Shown here piece after piece: positions 1 through 6,200 of a stretch of 7,870 nucleotides of DNA (position 1 is its first letter; each line of letters opens with the position of its first letter). The notes beneath the pieces were generated by a model. It worked only from the letters and a program-made list of their open reading frames with translations, was not told the DNA's origin and did not search any database. The position numbers were made by a program, and so were the translations under genes. The DNA lies in contig JACDBR010000251.1 of NCBI GenBank assembly GCA_013694825.1, positions 1 through 7,870 of the forward strand. The letters are read 5' to 3'. This stretch comes from Solirubrobacterales bacterium. Its GTDB lineage: Bacteria; Actinomycetota; Thermoleophilia; Solirubrobacterales; 70-9.

Positions 1-789
1 GCGGCGAAGCGTCGCCGCGACCAGCGCGGGCTGGCGATCGCCGCGGCCTCGAGCCTGATCGTGCTCGGTGGTCTCTCGCTGCTCGTAGCCACGAGCCCGG
101 GCTGGCCGGAGGTGCAGCGAACCTTCTTCTCAGCCGAAGTCTTCGCGGACTCTTTTCCCGAGATCCTGAGCGCGTTCTGGCTCGACGTCCGCGTCTTCCT
201 CGTTGTCGAGGCGGCAGTCCTTGCCGTCGGCCTGGCCGTCGCGCTGGCTCGGCTGACCAAGGGGCCGGCGCTCTTCCCCGTCCGCCTGCTCGCAGCCGCC
301 TACACGGACGTCTTCCGCGGGATCCCGACGGTGCTGCTCGTCTACGTGATCGGCTTCGGCGTCCCGGCGCTCGACCTCAGCGGCCTCCCGAGCGAGCCCG
401 TTGTGCTCGGCGGCTTCGCGCTGACGCTCTCCTACGGTGCCTACGTCTCCGAGGTCTACCGCGCCGGGATCCAATCGATCGACCGTGGCCAGCGCGACGC
501 GGCCCTCGCCGTCGGGCTGACCGAGCCGCAGTCGCTTCGCCACGTCGTCCTGCCACAAGCTATGCGCAGGGTCGGGCCGCCGCTGCTCAACGACTTCATC
601 GCGCTACAGAAGGACGTCGCCCTGATCGCGATCATCGGCGTCACCGGCGAGGCCTTTCGCACGGCCCAGATCCAGGTCGCCGCGGACTTCAACTTCACGC
701 CGCTCGTCGCGGTCGCGCTGCTCTACCTCGCCGTCACGCTACCGCTCGCCCGCCTGCTGGGGCGCTGGGAGCGCGGGCGAACCGTCTGA
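1..789 (+). CDS. Polar amino-acid ABC transporter permease (HisM/GlnP type), 5' end missing
   Basis: Inner-membrane permease subunit of an amino-acid importer. The frame is open from base 1, so the start lies outside the window. A GTG at 61 falls inside the first membrane helix (window residues about 10-30, after a basic KRRR stretch) and is not a credible start. 262 residues are visible. After helix 1 comes an extracytoplasmic stretch (about 31-60), then several hydrophobic helices. The EAA loop that docks on the ATPase is clear at about residues 151-175, with GQRDAALAVGL followed by HVVLPQA, which is typical of the HisM/GlnP family. A LLNDFIALQKD segment follows, also family-typical. The stop overlaps the ATPase start by one base (TGATG at 787-791), so the two are translationally coupled in one operon. 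A periplasmic or lipid-anchored binding protein is expected upstream. The amino acid carried cannot be told from the sequence. Confidence 0.93.
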   Translation, partial: AAKRRRDQRGLAIAAASSLIVLGGLSLLVATSPGWPEVQRTFFSAEVFADSFPEILSAFWLDVRVFLVVEAAVLAVGLAVALARLTKGPALFPVRLLAAAYTDVFRGIPTVLLVYVIGFGVPALDLSGLPSEPVVLGGFALTLSYGAYVSEVYRAGIQSIDRGQRDAALAVGLTEPQSLRHVVLPQAMRRVGPPLLNDFIALQKDVALIAIIGVTGEAFRTAQIQVAADFNFTPLVAVALLYLAVTLPLARLLGRWERGRTV

Positions 790-1565
790 TGGCAGCGTTC
801 GACAAGCCTGTATCGCGCTTGGGGCCGGTGCTCTCGATCGAGGGAGTCACCAAGTCCTTCGGCGAGCGCGAGGTGCTGAAGGGGATTGAGCTCGAGATAG
901 CCGAGCACGAGGCGGTGGCGCTGATCGGCGCCTCGGGGTCGGGCAAGTCGACCCTGCTTCGCTGCATCGACCTGCTCGAGGAGATCGACGACGGCGATGT
1001 CCTGCTCGACGGCGAGGTGATCACCGATCCGTCGGTCGACGCGGTGGCGGTGCGCCGCAAGCTGGGCTTCGTCTTCCAGCAGTTCAACCTCTTCCCCCAC
1101 CTCGACGCGCTGGCCAACGTGACCCTGGGGATCGTCCGGGCGCGTGGCATCGCGCGAGGCGAGGCCGATCGCGAGGCGCGTGAGCTGCTGGCGCGCTTCG
1201 GCCTCTCACGCCGCGAGCACGACCGGCCCGAGCGCCTCTCGGGCGGTCAGCAGCAGCGGGTCGCGATCGCGCGCGCTTTCGCCGGCCGGCCGCGGGCGAT
1301 GCTGCTCGACGAGGTGACGAGCGCGCTCGACCCCGAGCTCGTCGGCGAGGTGCTGACGGCCGTCCGCGACCTCAAGGCCGAGGGCGTGACGATGCTGCTC
1401 GCCACGCACGAGATGAGCTTCGCCCGCGAGGTCGCTGACCGCGTCGGCTTCCTCCACGAGGGTCGGCTGCTCGAGCTCGGCCCGGCCCGCGAGCTGCTCG
1501 ACACACCCCGCGAGCCCGAGACCCAGCGCTTCCTTTCGCGGATCACCGCCGCCAAGCGCGACTAG
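789..1565 (+). CDS. Polar amino-acid ABC transporter ATP-binding protein (HisP/GlnQ type)
   Basis: Cytoplasmic ATPase that powers the importer whose permease precedes it. The 258-residue protein is full length for the family and has every nucleotide-binding motif: Walker A GASGSGKST (47-55), Q-loop Q97 in VFQQFNLFPH, signature LSGGQ (150-154), Walker B MLLDEV (171-176, catalytic E175), D-loop SALD (178-181) and H-loop H207 in ATHEM. The FNLFPH context after the Q-loop and the ATHEM switch are characteristic of the polar amino-acid subfamily. The ATG at 789 overlaps the permease stop by one base. No strong Shine-Dalgarno sequence is needed if translation is coupled. About 13 residues precede the conserved start of the domain, so a slightly later start is possible but not indicated. 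The gene ends 11 bases before the convergent glycosyltransferase stop. Substrate unknown. Confidence 0.96.
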   Translation: MAAFDKPVSRLGPVLSIEGVTKSFGEREVLKGIELEIAEHEAVALIGASGSGKSTLLRCIDLLEEIDDGDVLLDGEVITDPSVDAVAVRRKLGFVFQQFNLFPHLDALANVTLGIVRARGIARGEADREARELLARFGLSRREHDRPERLSGGQQQRVAIARAFAGRPRAMLLDEVTSALDPELVGEVLTAVRDLKAEGVTMLLATHEMSFAREVADRVGFLHEGRLLELGPARELLDTPREPETQRFLSRITAAKRD

Positions 1566-1576
1566 GGCACTCCGGG

Positions 1577-2374
1577 CTAACGACCTCCTGCCCCGTCGGC
1601 TCGGCGCGGGCGACCGGAGCGTCGCGCCAGTCGCATCGCCGGGATCCGCCACGCCGCCTCGAGCGCGATCCGCGGCGTCATCTTCGAGCGCCCGCGCGAG
1701 CGGTCACGAAATACGATCGGCAGCTCGACGACCCGCATCCCGTGCCGCAACGCGCGGTGGGTCATCTCGACTTGGAAGGCATAGCCCTTGGCTTCGACGG
1801 CGTCCAGGCCGATCGCCTCGAGCGCCTCGCGCCGGTATGCCCGGAAGCCGCTGGTCGGATCGCGCACCCCCATCCCCAGCAACCGGCTGGCGTAGATCCC
1901 GCCGAGCCGGCTGACCCCACGCCGAAGAGCTCCCCAGTCCTCGATTCGCCCGCCGGCCACGTAGCGCGAGCCGATCACCAGGTCGGCGTCAGCCAGGGCG
2001 GCGATCAGGTCCGGCAGCTCCGCCGGGTCGTGCGAGCCGTCGGCATCGAGCTGGCAGACGACCTCCGCGCCCTCCTCCAGCACGCGCCAAAAGCCGGCAA
2101 CGTAGGCGGGGCCGAGCCCGAGCTTGGCGTGGCGCTGGAGCAAGCGGATCGCCGGATCGGTGGTCGCCAGACGGACGGCGATCTCGCCGGTGCCGTCGGG
2201 CGAGGCGTCATCGACGACCAGGATTCCGACGCCCGCCGGCAGCACGGCCCGGATCGAGGCGACGATCCGTTCGAGGTTCTCGGCCTCGTCGTAGGTCGGC
2301 AGGACCAGCCACGTGGCGACGGCCTCCGGGTCGCGGTCGAGCGCAGCCAAGTGGGCGATCGTAGGCCAACCCAC
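1577..2374 (-). CDS. GT2 glycosyltransferase, polyprenol-phosphate mannose synthase-like (DPM1 type)
   Basis: Predicted to transfer a sugar, most likely mannose from GDP-mannose, to polyprenyl phosphate at the cytoplasmic face, giving a lipid-linked donor for envelope glycosylation. The 265-residue protein has a GT-A fold: LPTYDEAENL (25-34), VVDDASPDGTG (53-63), the metal-binding DXD in QLDADGSHDP (D110, D112), IGSRYVAGG (134-142), DPTSGFRAYRR (172-182) and the acceptor-loop signature FRDRSRGRSKM (222-232), which is diagnostic for the DPM1-like branch. There is no C-terminal membrane domain, so it is the short soluble form; an acyltransferase or membrane partner is not visible here. The GTG at 2374 is the first possible start after an in-frame TGA at 2384-2386 and has no clear ribosome site. 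A TTG at 2350 is the only plausible alternative before the conserved domain. The family is well supported; the exact sugar is inferred. Confidence 0.9.
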   Translation of the reverse strand: MGWPTIAHLAALDRDPEAVATWLVLPTYDEAENLERIVASIRAVLPAGVGILVVDDASPDGTGEIAVRLATTDPAIRLLQRHAKLGLGPAYVAGFWRVLEEGAEVVCQLDADGSHDPAELPDLIAALADADLVIGSRYVAGGRIEDWGALRRGVSRLGGIYASRLLGMGVRDPTSGFRAYRREALEAIGLDAVEAKGYAFQVEMTHRALRHGMRVVELPIVFRDRSRGRSKMTPRIALEAAWRIPAMRLARRSGRPRRADGAGGR

Positions 2375-2408
2375 CTGGATGCTTCAGGCCCGGCCCACCG
2401 CGTCCGAT

Positions 2409-2413
2409 AAGGA
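2409..2413 (+). promoter_or_regulatory. Ribosome binding site AAGGA for the secreted-protein gene
   Basis: AAGGA lies six bases before the ATG at 2420. It decides the start in favour of that ATG over an in-frame TTG at 2414, which would abut the site. The same bases sit in GATAAGGAT, which loosely resembles a -10 box at leaderless spacing, so a promoter role cannot be excluded. The whole divergent gap to the glycosyltransferase GTG is only 45 bases (2375-2419), and I see no convincing -35 in it for either direction. Confidence 0.55.
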
Positions 2414-2419
2414 TTGCGG

Positions 2420-3622
2420 ATGAAGCTTTCCGACTCCGGCGCCGGGCGCGCCTCGCTGCTCGCCGTCCTGCTGCTCGCCGTGGTCGCAGCCGTGGTTGGC
2501 TCGGCCAGCGGCCAGGGTGACCCGCAGACCCTCAACGTCTCGACCAGCGGCGATCGCTCGGAGCGGATCGAGACGATCCAGATCGGCCGCAAGGCCGGCG
2601 CGACGACCAAGGTCGCGATGTCGATCCCGCCACGGCGAGTCGGAGCCGTGCATCCAGGAGACACGCTCCAGGCCAACGCCGAGGTCGAGGTCTCGACGAC
2701 CTGCCTCGAGCCGATGCCTCAATGTGTCGGCCGCTCCTACACCTACAGCCCGTTCGTGCGCGGCAAGCTCGTCCTGGGATCGAGCGCGAACGCCAAGGGC
2801 GATGAGGCCACGTTTGCGATCTCCGGCTGGAAGAAGCTCCAGTGCGCCCAAGACCTGCCGAACCGAAACCACCACTGCGTCCTCGTGCTGCCCGGCGCGA
2901 GCCGCACGATCGGCGCCAATCAGCAGCTCCCGTGCGTCCAGTGCCACGTCAACCTGCTGATTGACACCTACCACGGCGGCGCGAAGCAAGGCCAGAAGCT
3001 CGTGATCGGCACCGACTCCGACGACGGCACGATCTCTCAGGACAAGGGGCGTGTCTACGCCGCGGTATTCCACCCCGGCCCTCCGCCCGACGCCCGGGTG
3101 CTGCGCTCGACCAATCCGCAGACCCGCCGGCTTCCGGTCAGCGGCAACAGCCCCGACCGGCGCGTCATCTTCTCGCTGCGGCTGCCGAGCCTGAAGGCCG
3201 GAGAGCAGCTGGTGATCGATGCCAAGGCGACGGCGAAGCTCGGCGGCCTGCCCTACAACGCGCTGATCCAGTCGCAGCTCATCCTCTCCGAGAAGCCGAA
3301 CTCGATCAAGCGCTCGGGCAACTCGGCGAAGGTCTCGGCCACCGAGGGTCAGGTGAGCGACCTCAACGGCTTCAACTGCACCCGTGGGCGTTCTGCCCAT
3401 CCGGACCCCTGTGAGATCCGCAAGGCCGGAATGCTCGCGGTGATCCGCGACGCCCGCAGGAAGACGCTCAAGGGCACCGGCCCACGGGTGCCGATCTACC
3501 TCAACCTGGTGGCGGCTACCAAGGCTGTCTACGGTGGTGAGCGCCGCTCCGGCGACGCGCTTCGGATCGGCAAGGGCGGCTACATCCAGGCGTATCGCTA
3601 CGGGGCCGAGCTCGGGCGCTGA
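2420..3622 (+). CDS. Secreted protein of unknown function with four cysteine pairs
   Basis: I do not recognise a named family. The 400-residue product begins with a signal peptide: basic/polar N-terminus, a hydrophobic core at about 12-26 and a likely cleavage near residues 29-31 (GSAS/GQG). There is no lipobox and no other membrane segment, so the mature protein should be exported and soluble. Eight cysteines fall in four close pairs: C95/C102, C142/C153, C172/C175 and C320/C331, which suggests local disulfides. The third pair reads CVQCH (172-176), formally a CXXCH haem c motif. Alternating hydrophobic patterns such as KLVLGSS, HVNLLID, KLVIGTD and VIFSLRLPSL suggest a beta-rich fold. The C-terminal 60 residues are basic and glycine-rich. 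GC3 and codon use match the neighbours, so there is no sign of recent transfer. It is divergent from the glycosyltransferase and followed by a hairpin, so it is probably a single-gene unit. The ATG at 2420 is chosen for its AAGGA site. Confidence 0.8.
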   Translation: MKLSDSGAGRASLLAVLLLAVVAAVVGSASGQGDPQTLNVSTSGDRSERIETIQIGRKAGATTKVAMSIPPRRVGAVHPGDTLQANAEVEVSTTCLEPMPQCVGRSYTYSPFVRGKLVLGSSANAKGDEATFAISGWKKLQCAQDLPNRNHHCVLVLPGASRTIGANQQLPCVQCHVNLLIDTYHGGAKQGQKLVIGTDSDDGTISQDKGRVYAAVFHPGPPPDARVLRSTNPQTRRLPVSGNSPDRRVIFSLRLPSLKAGEQLVIDAKATAKLGGLPYNALIQSQLILSEKPNSIKRSGNSAKVSATEGQVSDLNGFNCTRGRSAHPDPCEIRKAGMLAVIRDARRKTLKGTGPRVPIYLNLVAATKAVYGGERRSGDALRIGKGGYIQAYRYGAELGR

Positions 3623-3631
3623 GCTCCGCTC
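3603..3631 (+). terminator. Candidate hairpin terminator overlapping the stop codon of the secreted-protein gene
   Basis: The arms 3603-3615 and 3619-3631 can pair: GAGCTC with GAGCTC (3608-3613 with 3621-3626), one G-U and one G-C pair above them, a three-base GCG loop, and four more pairs (one of them G-U) below a single C-C mismatch. The TGA stop (3620-3622) lies in the 3' arm. No T-tract follows, so it is not a classical intrinsic terminator, although actinobacteria are known to use hairpins without a strong U-tract. It separates this gene from the next, which has its own promoter candidate. Confidence 0.35.
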
Positions 3632-3654
3632 GCAGGCCCCACCCCGCGCTCCTC

Positions 3655-3660
3655 TACCCT
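3655..3660 (+). promoter_or_regulatory. Candidate leaderless -10 box (TACCCT) before the SMP-30 gene
   Basis: TACCCT fits the TANNNT -10 pattern and ends six bases before the GTG at 3667, which would put transcription start at or next to the start codon. This is the spacing known for leaderless actinobacterial mRNAs. The only Shine-Dalgarno-like bases (GAGG, 3661-3664) are two bases from the GTG, too close to work as a normal ribosome site, which favours the leaderless reading. No recognisable -35 lies 17-18 bases upstream. Confidence 0.4.
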
Positions 3661-3666
3661 GAGGCG

Positions 3667-4560
3667 GTGAGCGGCTCGGAGCCAAGCGTCCTGCTCGAGG
3701 GAGGTCACTTCTTCGAGGGCCCGCGCTGGCACGACGGTCGCTGGTGGGTGTCGGACTTCTACGCCCACGCCGTCCTGACGGTGACCCCGGAAGGGTCTCG
3801 GGAGACCGTGCTCGAGGTTGAGGGCCAGCCCTCGGGGCTCGGCTGGATGCCCGACGGCTCGATGCTCGTCGTCTCGATGAAGGACCGCCAGCTGCTGCGG
3901 CGCTGGCCCGGCGGCGAGGTGAGCGTTCACGCCGAGCTCGGCGGGCTCGCCGATGGCCATCTCAACGACCTGGTCGTCGACGCCGGCGGCGCCGCCTACG
4001 TCGGCAGCTTCGGCTTTGACCTGATGGCGGGCGAGAGCCCACGGGAGACGGTCCTGATCAGGGTCGAGCCCGACGGGTCGAGCCGCGTGGTCGCCGACGA
4101 GCTGAGATTTCCGAACGGCACCCTGATCACGCCTGACGGCTCTACGCTGATCGTCGCCGAGACGATCGCCAGCCGTCTGACCGCCTTCGCGATCGCCGCC
4201 GACGGCTCGCTGAGCGATCGCCGCGTCTTCTCGCAAGTCGAGCCCACGCCGCCGCTCGAGGAAAGCATCGGCGCCCTGGGCTTCGCTCCCGACGGCTGCT
4301 CGCTCGACGATGAGGGCCACATCTGGGCGGCCGACGCCATCGGCCGGCGCTGTTGCCGAGTCGTCGAAGGCGGCGGGATAGTCGAGCAGATCCCGGCCCC
4401 CGACGGACTGGGGATCTTCGCTTGCGCGCTCGGCGGAGTGGACGGGCGCGATCTGCTGCTCTGCGCCGCGCCGGACTTCTTCGAGTCGGCCCGCGCCCCC
4501 GTGACCGAGGCCGTGCTGCTGCTCGCCCGCGCCCCACGTCCGCACGCCGGGCTTCCCTGA
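3667..4560 (+). CDS. SMP-30/gluconolactonase/LRE-type beta-propeller protein
   Basis: A six-bladed propeller of the SMP-30 family, a group of metal-dependent lactone hydrolases acting on sugar lactones such as gluconolactone. The 297-residue protein is family length. The expected metal-site residues are present: E17 in FFEGPRW, N150 in RFPNGTLITPDG and D209 in APDGCSLDDEGHIWAAD, with the substrate-side asparagine N100 in GHLNDLVVD. Repeated blade signatures of the PDGS and DGSS type occur about every 40-50 residues. There is no signal peptide, so it is cytoplasmic. The GTG at 3667 sits just before the conserved EGGHFFEGPRW opening and just after the TACCCT box; no earlier start fits. The antiporter gene begins 33 bases after its stop and may be co-transcribed. 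Specificity for any given lactone cannot be read from the sequence, and other SMP-30-like proteins are strictosidine synthase-like or luciferin-regenerating. Confidence 0.9.
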   Translation: MSGSEPSVLLEGGHFFEGPRWHDGRWWVSDFYAHAVLTVTPEGSRETVLEVEGQPSGLGWMPDGSMLVVSMKDRQLLRRWPGGEVSVHAELGGLADGHLNDLVVDAGGAAYVGSFGFDLMAGESPRETVLIRVEPDGSSRVVADELRFPNGTLITPDGSTLIVAETIASRLTAFAIAADGSLSDRRVFSQVEPTPPLEESIGALGFAPDGCSLDDEGHIWAADAIGRRCCRVVEGGGIVEQIPAPDGLGIFACALGGVDGRDLLLCAAPDFFESARAPVTEAVLLLARAPRPHAGLP

Positions 4561-4593
4561 GCCGGCGCCCACCCTGGCCGGACCGAAGACCCG

Positions 4594-6177
4594 ATGGACC
4601 TCGAGCTCGCGCTGACGGCGATCCTCGGGGCAGTGGTCGCGATGCTGGTCGCCGCGCAGCTGCTGCGGGTGCCCTACCCGATCCTGCTGGTCGTCGGCGG
4701 GCTCGGACTGGGCCTCGTGCCCGGGATCCCGAGCGTCGAGCTCGAGCCGGACCTCGTCTTGGTCATCTTGCTGCCGCCGCTGCTCTACGCGGCAGCCTTC
4801 TTCACGCCGCTTCGCGAGCTGCGCCGCAACGTCCGGGCGATCTCGCTGTTGGCGATCGGGCTCGTCCTGGCGACGATGCTGAGCGTCGCGCTGGTCGCCC
4901 ACCACGCGCTCGGCTTCGCCTGGGGCCCGGCGTTCGTGCTCGGCGCGATCGTGTCGCCCACCGACCCGGTCGCCGCGACTGCGATCGCGCGACGGCTCGG
5001 CGTCCCTACACGGATCGTGACGATCGTCGAGGGAGAGAGCCTGATCAACGACGGCACCGCACTCGTCGCCTACCGCTTCGCCGTCGCCGCGGTCGTCACC
5101 GGCAGCTTCAGCCTCGCCGAGGCCACGGGACAGTTCTTCGTCTCGGCGCTCGGCGGGATCGCCGTCGGAGTGGCGATCGGGGCCGTGATCTCCGTGATCC
5201 GCAAGCGGCTCGACAACCCGCCGGTGGAGGTCACGGTCGCCTTGTTCACCGCCTACTTCGCCTACCTGCCGGCTGAGGCGATCGGGGTCTCGGGGGTGCT
5301 CGCCGCGGTCACGGTCGGGGTCTTCATGGGCCGCCTGACCTCGAAGCTGACCACGCCGACGACACGGATCCAGGGCGACGCGGTCTGGGAGATCATCGTC
5401 TTCGTCCTCAACTCGGCGCTCTTCGTCCTCGTCGGCCTCCAGCTTCCGGCCGTGCTCGACGCGACCGGCGACCTCGACGGCGGTGCGCTGATCCTCGACG
5501 GCCTGCTCGTCGGCGCCACCGTGATCGTCGCGAGGCTGGCATGGGTGTTCCCGGCGACCTACCTGCCACGATTCGCCTTCCGCTCGCTGCGTGAGAAGGA
5601 CCCCCCGGACCCGCGCGACACGCTGATCGTCGCCTGGACCGGGATGCGCGGCGCCGTCTCGCTCGCGGCGGCCCTCGCCGTGCCGCTGGCGACCGACTCA
5701 GGCGCCCCGTTCCCCGAGCGCGAGGAGATCCTCTTCCTCGCCTTCGCCGTGATCCTCATGACCCTGCTCGTCCAAGGGCTGACCCTGCCACCGCTGATCA
5801 GGCTGCTCGGGGTCGACGGCTACGACGAGACGCTCGAGGCCGAGGAGAACGGGGCCCGCCTGCGAACCGCCGAGTCGGCGCTGAGCCGGATCGAGGAGCT
5901 CCGCAGCGAGGAATGGGTGCGCACCGAGACCGCCGACCGGGTCCGCAACCTCTACCAGTATCGCCACCGCCGCTTCACCTCTCGGCTCGGCGACGACGAC
6001 GGTGAGGCGACCGCCTTCGAGGATCGCTCGATGGGCTACCAGCGGCTAGTCCGGGAGCTGCTCGATGCCCAGCGCGCGACCCTGGTCGAGCTTCGTAACG
6101 AGGGCCAGATCGACGACGACATGATGCGCCGGCTCGAGCGCGAGCTCGATCACGAGGACTCGCGACTGGAGATCTGA
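4594..6177 (+). CDS. CPA1-family Na+/H+ antiporter (NhaP/YjcE type)
   Basis: Cytoplasmic-membrane cation/proton exchanger, expected to extrude sodium (or potassium) in exchange for protons for pH and salt homeostasis. It has 527 residues: about 12 membrane segments up to residue 405, then a charged cytosolic tail of about 120 residues. Family hallmarks are LLPPLLYAAAFFTP (59-72), the unwound-helix motif SPTDPVA (121-127, D124), the ion-binding ND pair in EGESLINDGTA (N152, D153), which marks CPA1 rather than the DD of CPA2, and WTGMRGAVSLA (348-358, R352). The tail is acidic and probably helical (YQYRHRRF, then RLVRELLDAQR and the final DHEDSRLEI), as in the bacterial CPA1 group with soluble tails. 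The ATG at 4594 starts directly before helix 1. Its ribosome site is weak, consistent with read-through from the SMP-30 gene 33 bases upstream. It ends five bases before the convergent peptidase stop. Confidence 0.94.
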   Translation: MDLELALTAILGAVVAMLVAAQLLRVPYPILLVVGGLGLGLVPGIPSVELEPDLVLVILLPPLLYAAAFFTPLRELRRNVRAISLLAIGLVLATMLSVALVAHHALGFAWGPAFVLGAIVSPTDPVAATAIARRLGVPTRIVTIVEGESLINDGTALVAYRFAVAAVVTGSFSLAEATGQFFVSALGGIAVGVAIGAVISVIRKRLDNPPVEVTVALFTAYFAYLPAEAIGVSGVLAAVTVGVFMGRLTSKLTTPTTRIQGDAVWEIIVFVLNSALFVLVGLQLPAVLDATGDLDGGALILDGLLVGATVIVARLAWVFPATYLPRFAFRSLREKDPPDPRDTLIVAWTGMRGAVSLAAALAVPLATDSGAPFPEREEILFLAFAVILMTLLVQGLTLPPLIRLLGVDGYDETLEAEENGARLRTAESALSRIEELRSEEWVRTETADRVRNLYQYRHRRFTSRLGDDDGEATAFEDRSMGYQRLVRELLDAQRATLVELRNEGQIDDDMMRRLERELDHEDSRLEI

Positions 6178-6200
6178 GCGGCCTAGCCGGCGAAGTCCTC
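6154..6200. terminator. Weak candidate bidirectional terminator at the antiporter/peptidase junction
   Basis: The stops of the two convergent genes are five bases apart (6178-6182 between them). A 7-base inverted repeat, GAGGACT (6154-6160) and AGTCCTC (6194-6200), brackets both stops. Inside it, CGGC-CTA-GCCG (6179-6189) forms a short symmetric hairpin. Both structures lie partly in coding sequence, the outer loop is 33 bases and there are no T-tracts, so this is suggestive only. Confidence 0.2.

Noticed and set aside
61..63. GTG as the start of the ABC permease
   Set aside because: It lies in the middle of the first membrane helix, and the same frame is open to base 1 with a basic stretch before the helix, so the true start is upstream of the window.
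1559..1598. Possible bidirectional terminator between the ATPase and glycosyltransferase stops (CGAC/GTCG and GGGCA/TGCCC arms)
   Set aside because: The arms are only 4 and 5 bases with an internal bulge and a 19-base loop, and there is no T-tract. This is within chance for GC-rich sequence.
2384..3685. A 433-codon open frame on the minus strand opposite the secreted-protein gene
   Set aside because: Long antisense frames are expected in GC-rich coding DNA. Its translation is dominated by R, D, G, Q and H with no hydrophobic core, signal peptide or motif, while the plus-strand gene has a ribosome site, a signal peptide and a conserved cysteine layout.
3598..4905. A 435-codon open frame on the minus strand across the SMP-30 gene and the antiporter start
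   Set aside because: It lies opposite two clearly assigned genes with full motif sets, and its own product is rich in Q, R, D and H with no recognisable domain. It is a shadow frame.
34..4988. Six copies of the palindrome GCGATCGC (at 34, 1263, 2550, 4189, 4214 and 4981) and about two dozen CGATCG, resembling the cyanobacterial HIP1 repeat
   Set aside because: The excess over base composition is real by hand count, but ATC is almost the only isoleucine codon here and is often preceded by NCG codons and followed by G-starting codons, which generates these words. All six octamers are inside coding sequence with no spacing pattern. A codon-shuffled control would settle it.
4353..5276. A 307-codon plus-strand frame overlapping the ends of the SMP-30 and antiporter genes
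   Set aside because: The product is almost entirely R, A, D, G and P, typical of a shifted frame in GC-rich DNA, and both overlapped genes are intact.
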